Below are positions 14,987 through 19,511 of a stretch of 19,511 nt of DNA, piece by piece. How positions within the stretch are numbered: the first letter of the stretch is position 1; every line of letters starts with the position of its first letter. This DNA comes from Pelomonas sp046294815 (GTDB lineage: Bacteria; Pseudomonadota; Gammaproteobacteria; Burkholderiales; Burkholderiaceae_C), in NCBI GenBank assembly GCA_046294815.1, contig JBKBOJ010000062.1:1-19511 (forward strand), in the 5' to 3' direction. Made by a program: the position numbers and the translations under genes. Below the pieces are notes generated by a model. It was given only the letters and a program-made list of their open reading frames with translations, had not been told where the DNA came from and searched no databases.

Positions 14987-15599
14987 CGCCAGGTGCCAGC
15001 GCGGGCCCCCAGCCCAACGGCGCCGGCAGTGCCGCCAGGATGCGCTCGCGCAGCGGCGCGTAGGCGGCGTCCACCGCCTGGCCGGGACGGGGCGCCAGCG
15101 GGTCACGATGGCTGCCGAAGGCCTCGTCGAGCTCGGCCCAGTCGTCGGCACTGAAGACGGCCATCGCGCGCGGCAACACCTCGGTCTCCTCGCGCTTCAT
15201 GTGACGCAGATAGCGCACCGTGTAGACCTGCAGCTGCTGCTCGAACTTGGCGCGCCGCGTCTCGCCCATCTGCTCCCAGGCCAGCAGGCTGTGCTGCAGC
15301 TCGCGGATGGCCCGCTCGCCCTGGGCATGGTCGGCGTCCAGGTCGTCCAACACGTCGCGCAGGGCCGGCTGGCGGGCACGCAGCTTGGGGAAGAGCAGCT
15401 CGCTTTCCTTTTGATGATGCAAGCGTTCGGGAAATTCGTCGACGTAGAACAGCATGGCCCGCAGCGCGCCGAAGTCGGGTGGCGTGCCGGCGTGCTGCTG
15501 GGCCTGCAGCAGCAGCGGCAGCGTGCGCAGCATGGCCCCCAGCGCGTCGTGCTCGGCACGAATGACGCGCACAGCCAGGGGCAAGGTCGACGAAGACAT
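14970..15599 (-). CDS. Hemerythrin HHE-domain protein
   Basis: This 209-residue soluble protein has a hemerythrin-type four-helix bundle that would bind a di-iron centre. Candidate ligands are H17 (RAEHDAL), H61/H62 and E66 (HHQKESELLFP), H91 (DADHAQGE), and H133 with E137 (RHMKREETEVLP). Such proteins bind oxygen or nitric oxide or handle iron. The exact role is not predictable here. The frame is open beyond this start, but ATG 15599 (MSSSTLPLAVRVIRAEH) gives the normal N terminus. Its 3' end overlaps the end of the cyclase gene by 17 bases in the opposite orientation. It diverges from tkt with 112 bases between starts. Confidence 0.9.
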   Translation of the reverse strand: MSSSTLPLAVRVIRAEHDALGAMLRTLPLLLQAQQHAGTPPDFGALRAMLFYVDEFPERLHHQKESELLFPKLRARQPALRDVLDDLDADHAQGERAIRELQHSLLAWEQMGETRRAKFEQQLQVYTVRYLRHMKREETEVLPRAMAVFSADDWAELDEAFGSHRDPLAPRPGQAVDAAYAPLRERILAALPAPLGWGPALAPGVSRAG

Positions 15600-15667
15600 G
15601 GCGCAAGCGTCACACAGCAGCGATGCGGCGGCCTTGCGCTGGATCAAGGGCGGCAAACGGCCCCCCG

Positions 15668-15673
15668 TAAAAT
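15668..15673 (+). promoter_or_regulatory. Candidate -10 element for tkt
   Basis: TAAAAT at 15668-15673 lies 38 bases before the transketolase ATG in the 112-bp divergent region shared with the hemerythrin gene, and it stands out in GC-rich surroundings. No good -35 match lies 16-18 bases upstream, so the promoter is incomplete by inspection. AAAGGA at 15695-15700 is the likely ribosome-binding site of tkt. Confidence 0.45.
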
Positions 15674-15711
15674 CCCGCGCTTTGCCCCACCCCCAAAGGA
15701 AAGCCCCGGCC

Positions 15712-17730
15712 ATGACCGACGCAACGACCGCCTCCCCCACTCTCATGGCCAACGCGATCCGCGCCCTCGCGATGGACGCGGTGCAGGCAGCCAACTCCGG
15801 CCATCCGGGAGCGCCCATGGGCATGGCCGACATCGGCGTGGCGCTGTGGGCACGGCACCTGAAGCACAACCCCGCCAACCCGCATTGGGCCGACCGCGAC
15901 CGCTTTGTGCTGAGCAACGGCCACGGCTCCATGCTGCTCTACGCGCTGCTGCACCTGACGGGCTATGACCTGCCGATGTCGGAGCTCAAGGCCTTTCGCC
16001 AACTGCACAGCAAGACGCCGGGCCACCCCGAGGTGGGCATCACACCGGGCGTCGAGACGACCACCGGCCCGCTGGGCCAGGGCATCACCAACGCAGTGGG
16101 CTTCGCGCTGGCCGAGAAGCTGTTGGCGCGCGACTTCAACCGCGACGGCCATGAGATCGTCAACCACCACACCTACGTCTTCCTGGGCGATGGCTGCCTG
16201 ATGGAGGGCATCTCGCATGAAGCTGCAGCCCTGGCCGGCGCCTGGAAGCTGAACAAGCTGATCGCGATCTACGACGACAACGGCATCTCCATCGACGGCC
16301 AGGTCGGCCCCTGGTTCGGTGACGACACGGCCAAGCGCTTCGAGGCCTATGGCTGGCACGTCATCGGTCCGGTGGATGGCCATGACGTGGACGCCGTCGA
16401 CGACGCCATCGGCCGCGCCAAGCAGAGCACCGACAAGCCCACGCTGATCATCGCCAAGACGACCATCGGCAAGGGCAGCCCCAACCGCGCCAACACCAGC
16501 AAGGCCCACGGCGAACCGCTGGGCGCCGAGGAGATCAAGCTGACCCGCGAGGCGCTGGGCTGGCCCCACGAGCCCTTCGTCGTGCCGGCCGAGGTCTATG
16601 CCGCCTGGGATGCCAAGGCCGCCGGCGCCAAGGCCGAGTCGGACTGGGAGCAGCGCTTCGACGCCTATGCCCAGGCCCACCCCGAGCTGGCCGCCGAGTT
16701 CCAGCGCCGCATGGCCGGCGTGCTGCCCGCCGACTTCGCGCAGGTCGCCGTGGACGCCGTCATCAAGGCCCATGCCGAAGCGCAGACCGTCGCCAGCCGC
16801 AAGGCCAGCCAACTGGCACTGGAGGCCTTCACCGCCAAGCTGCCCGAGATGCTGGGCGGCAGCGCCGACCTGACCGGCTCCAACCTGACCAACACCAGCA
16901 GCACGCCCAACCTGCGCTTCGATGCCCAGGGGCAGCCCAACAACGGCCGCCACATCAACTACGGCGTGCGCGAGTTCGGCATGGCAGCCATCATGAACGG
17001 CATCGCGCTGCACGGCGGCTTCATCCCCTACGGCGGCACCTTCCTGACCTTCAGCGACTACAGCCGCAACGCCATCCGCATGGCCGCGCTGATGAAGACC
17101 CGCGTCATCCACGTGATGACGCACGACTCCATCGGCCTGGGCGAAGACGGCCCGACCCACCAATCCATCGAGCATGTCGCGTCGCTGCGCTTGATCCCGG
17201 GCCTGGACGTCTGGCGCCCGGCCGACACGACCGAGACCGTGGTTGCCTGGACCATGGCCCTGGGCAACGCCCAGCGCCCCAGCCTGCTGGCGCTGTCCCG
17301 CCAGAACCTGGCCTACGCGCCCAAGACCAACGTGGACGAGATCGCCAAGGGCGCCTACGTGCTCAGCGAGCCGGCCAAGGGCAAGGCCAAGGCCGTCATC
17401 ATCGCCACCGGCTCCGAGGTGCAGCTGGCCCTGGCCGCGCAGAAGCTGCTGGCCGACGAAGGCATCAAGGTGCGCGTGGTCTCCATGCCCAGCACCAACG
17501 TCTTCGATCGCCAGGACAAGGACTACAAGAAGCGGGTGCTGCCCAAGGGCCTGCCGCGCGTGGCGGTGGAGATGGGCGTCAGCGACTTCTGGTGGAAGTA
17601 CGGCGTGGACGCCGTCGTCGGCATCGACACCTTTGGCGAGTCGGCCCCGGCGCCGGTGCTGTTCAAGCACTTCGGCTTCACGCCGGAGAACGTGGCGGCG
17701 ACCGTGAAGGCGGTGTTGAAGAAGAAGTAA
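15712..17730 (+). CDS. tkt: Transketolase
   Basis: This 672-residue thiamine-diphosphate enzyme transfers two-carbon ketol units in the pentose phosphate (or Calvin) pathway. N-terminal motifs are ANAIRALAMDAVQAANSGHPGAPMGMADIG and DRFVLSNGHGSMLLYALLHLTGY. The thiamine-diphosphate motif begins with GDG at 159-161 (GDGCLMEGISHEAA) and runs to DDNGIS. The pyrimidine-domain motif is HDSIGLGEDGPTHQ (H471). The C terminus has VEMGVSDFWWKYG. Length is standard. The open frame continues upstream, but ATG 15712 follows the AAAGGA ribosome-binding site and gives the family N terminus. The adjacent gap gene indicates a central carbon cluster. There is no Rubisco or phosphoribulokinase in the window, so a Calvin-cycle role cannot be claimed. 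Confidence 0.97.
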   Translation: MTDATTASPTLMANAIRALAMDAVQAANSGHPGAPMGMADIGVALWARHLKHNPANPHWADRDRFVLSNGHGSMLLYALLHLTGYDLPMSELKAFRQLHSKTPGHPEVGITPGVETTTGPLGQGITNAVGFALAEKLLARDFNRDGHEIVNHHTYVFLGDGCLMEGISHEAAALAGAWKLNKLIAIYDDNGISIDGQVGPWFGDDTAKRFEAYGWHVIGPVDGHDVDAVDDAIGRAKQSTDKPTLIIAKTTIGKGSPNRANTSKAHGEPLGAEEIKLTREALGWPHEPFVVPAEVYAAWDAKAAGAKAESDWEQRFDAYAQAHPELAAEFQRRMAGVLPADFAQVAVDAVIKAHAEAQTVASRKASQLALEAFTAKLPEMLGGSADLTGSNLTNTSSTPNLRFDAQGQPNNGRHINYGVREFGMAAIMNGIALHGGFIPYGGTFLTFSDYSRNAIRMAALMKTRVIHVMTHDSIGLGEDGPTHQSIEHVASLRLIPGLDVWRPADTTETVVAWTMALGNAQRPSLLALSRQNLAYAPKTNVDEIAKGAYVLSEPAKGKAKAVIIATGSEVQLALAAQKLLADEGIKVRVVSMPSTNVFDRQDKDYKKRVLPKGLPRVAVEMGVSDFWWKYGVDAVVGIDTFGESAPAPVLFKHFGFTPENVAATVKAVLKKK

Positions 17731-17792
17731 GCGGCCCGCGCGGCGATTTGCGCTACAACCCTCCCCGCATCAACACAGTCAGGGAGAGACAG

Positions 17793-18800
17793 ATGCGCTG
17801 GATCGCTGCGCTTTGCGCATTCATCGGGGTCGGCCTGACGCTGCCTGCCCAGGCCCAGGTGGCCGCACTGGCGTCGCCAGAGGTCGAGCAGACGCTGGCC
17901 TGCCTGACGCGCAGCAAGGACCTGAGCTACCCGGAGCGCGACCTGCAGGCGCGCAGTTCGGGCACCGTCCGCTTCTCGCTGCGCTTCACAGCGCCCGACC
18001 AGCCGCCCGAGGCCACGCTGCTGTACCGCGCCGCCACCGACGCGATGGTGGAAGAGGTGGAGCACCACATCCGCAGCTTCCGGCTCCCCTGCCTGGAAGG
18101 CGCGCCGATCACGGCGGTGCAGGAATTCGCCTTCCGACCGCGGACCACCGACCCCATCACCTGGACGCCGCTGCGCCCCTCGCCCGGTCTGGACGACACG
18201 GCCAAGCGCGCGAACTGCCTGGTGACGCCCAAGGAGGGACTGGAGTACAGCGGCGCTTCGTGGCTGAGCGAGACGGTCAACGTGTTCGTGGATTTCGGCT
18301 TCACGGCGCCGGACGCGCCACCCACGGTCAAGCTGGCCTACAGCAGCGCCAGCAAGGGCCAGGCGCGTGACGTGATGGACTACGTGGCCCGCTACCGCAT
18401 GCCCTGCATGCCCGCCGGCGCCAAACCCAGCTGGCTGCGCCAGCACTTCCAGTTCCGCCCGCACGGCGTGGCCAAGCGCGTGTTCAAGGATGCGATCGCG
18501 CTGCCTGCTTTCCTGTCGAACGTCAAAGGCTTGCGCGAGGAGGCCGGCAACAATCTGCTGCGCCGCGTCAACTTCGACTTCAACACCATGTCCTGCCCCT
18601 TCCAGGTGGCCTGGACGCTGGGTCGCCCCAAGCTCGACAACCAGGTCGGCCAGGTCGGCAAGCCCGACCCCAACCGTACCGAGTTCCTGGTCTGGCTGGC
18701 CGGGCTGGAGCTGGAGATGAAGGAGCGCACCTTCGAACAGCTCGTGGGCCAGACCCTGATCATCAACGTGGGCTGCGGCACGCTGGACCTGCCCGGTTGA
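17793..18800 (+). CDS. Exported protein of unknown function with three cysteine-pair repeats
   Basis: This 335-residue protein has a signal peptide (MRWIAALCAFIGVGLTLPAQAQ, cleavage near 20-22). The mature part contains an internal duplication. Residues about 37-116 and 142-223 align through CL...TVRFSLRFTAPDQPPEATLLY...RLPC...FAFRP and CL...TVNVFVDFGFTAPDAPPTVKLAY...RMPC...FQFRP. A third, weaker unit covers about 268-335. Each unit holds one cysteine pair: C37/C100, C142/C205 and C268/C328, spaced 63, 63 and 60 residues. This suggests a periplasmic protein with one disulfide per module. The strand-helix-strand pattern with a closing xFxF-RP is reminiscent of TonB C-terminal-like domains, but I do not recognise the family. 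AGGGAGAG before the ATG is a strong ribosome-binding site. It sits between tkt and gap on the same strand. Confidence 0.85.
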   Translation: MRWIAALCAFIGVGLTLPAQAQVAALASPEVEQTLACLTRSKDLSYPERDLQARSSGTVRFSLRFTAPDQPPEATLLYRAATDAMVEEVEHHIRSFRLPCLEGAPITAVQEFAFRPRTTDPITWTPLRPSPGLDDTAKRANCLVTPKEGLEYSGASWLSETVNVFVDFGFTAPDAPPTVKLAYSSASKGQARDVMDYVARYRMPCMPAGAKPSWLRQHFQFRPHGVAKRVFKDAIALPAFLSNVKGLREEAGNNLLRRVNFDFNTMSCPFQVAWTLGRPKLDNQVGQVGKPDPNRTEFLVWLAGLELEMKERTFEQLVGQTLIINVGCGTLDLPG

Positions 18801-18830
18801 AATCGCGCTGAAACCACCCCCTGCTGCGTA

Positions 18831-18841
18831 TGGCCGAGAAT
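18831..18841 (+). promoter_or_regulatory. Candidate promoter element upstream of gap (TGGCCGAGAAT)
   Basis: The 11-mer TGGCCGAGAAT ends 46 bases before the gap ATG. An identical 11-mer lies at 11816-11826, at the start of the diguanylate cyclase gene. GAGAAT could act as a -10 hexamer. TTGAAA (18797-18802) and CTGAAA (18808-18813) upstream are too far for a standard spacer, so the assignment is tentative. Confidence 0.3.
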
Positions 18842-18887
18842 CAACGGCCCCGCGCGAACCTCATCACCTTTCTCTGGAGACTCTCCC

Positions 18888-19511
<624 letters not shown>

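Noticed and set aside
15610..17670. A 686-codon minus-strand frame over transketolase
   Set aside because: It is the antisense shadow of tkt. The H/G/V/D-rich composition is typical of reversed GC-rich coding DNA.

Overview
The window is chromosomal DNA from a high-GC betaproteobacterium, most likely of the order Burkholderiales (Roseateles/Mitsuaria/Rubrivivax/Comamonadaceae-like). This rests on the very high GC at third codon positions, on the gene order rsmB - DUF4390 gene - NtrY-type kinase - response regulator, and on the transketolase / glyceraldehyde-3-phosphate dehydrogenase pairing. The genus is inferred from gene content and style only.

Layout. (1) Positions 1-551 are a short, poorly recognised left edge: the end of an unidentified gene, a 90-residue hypothetical gene with less GC-biased codons, a tandem 11-bp repeat and a terminator. 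It abuts the 3' end of tRNA-Phe(GAA), so it may be the edge of an accessory segment. (2) Positions 552-5594, all on the minus strand, run in transcription order rsmB (rRNA m5C methyltransferase), a DUF4390 exported protein, an NtrY-like membrane sensor kinase, a receiver-Fis response regulator without the usual AAA+ domain, then tRNA-Phe with its own promoter and terminator. The four protein genes overlap or are separated by a few bases. (3) Positions 5637-6755, plus strand: a tight pair of a GTP cyclohydrolase I (folE) and a small BLUF blue-light photoreceptor. (4) Positions 6769-10696, minus strand: a LemA-like protein overlapping queC (7-deazaguanine synthesis), proA (proline synthesis) and a UbiH-type ubiquinone hydroxylase. 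(5) Positions 10784-14986, plus strand: a Kv-beta-like aldo/keto reductase and a 1053-residue diguanylate cyclase with a periplasmic beta-propeller sensor. (6) Positions 14970-15599, minus strand: a hemerythrin HHE protein overlapping the cyclase gene tail to tail. (7) Positions 15712-19511, plus strand: transketolase (tkt), an exported protein with three evenly spaced cysteine pairs, and the 5' two-thirds of gap.

Functional themes. Most genes are housekeeping: rRNA and tRNA modification, pterin/7-deazaguanine, proline, ubiquinone and central carbon metabolism. Several signalling or sensing proteins are interleaved: the NtrY-like pair, the BLUF protein, the periplasmic-sensing cyclase and the hemerythrin. 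FolE makes the dihydroneopterin triphosphate used for both folate and queuosine, so its position near queC may be meaningful. I see no CRISPR array, insertion sequence, phage module or obvious new defence system. The most notable points are the folE-BLUF operon with an altered FolE zinc-site motif, the cysteine-pair repeat protein between tkt and gap, the AAA-less NtrX-like regulator, and a coding-like relic between proA and queC.
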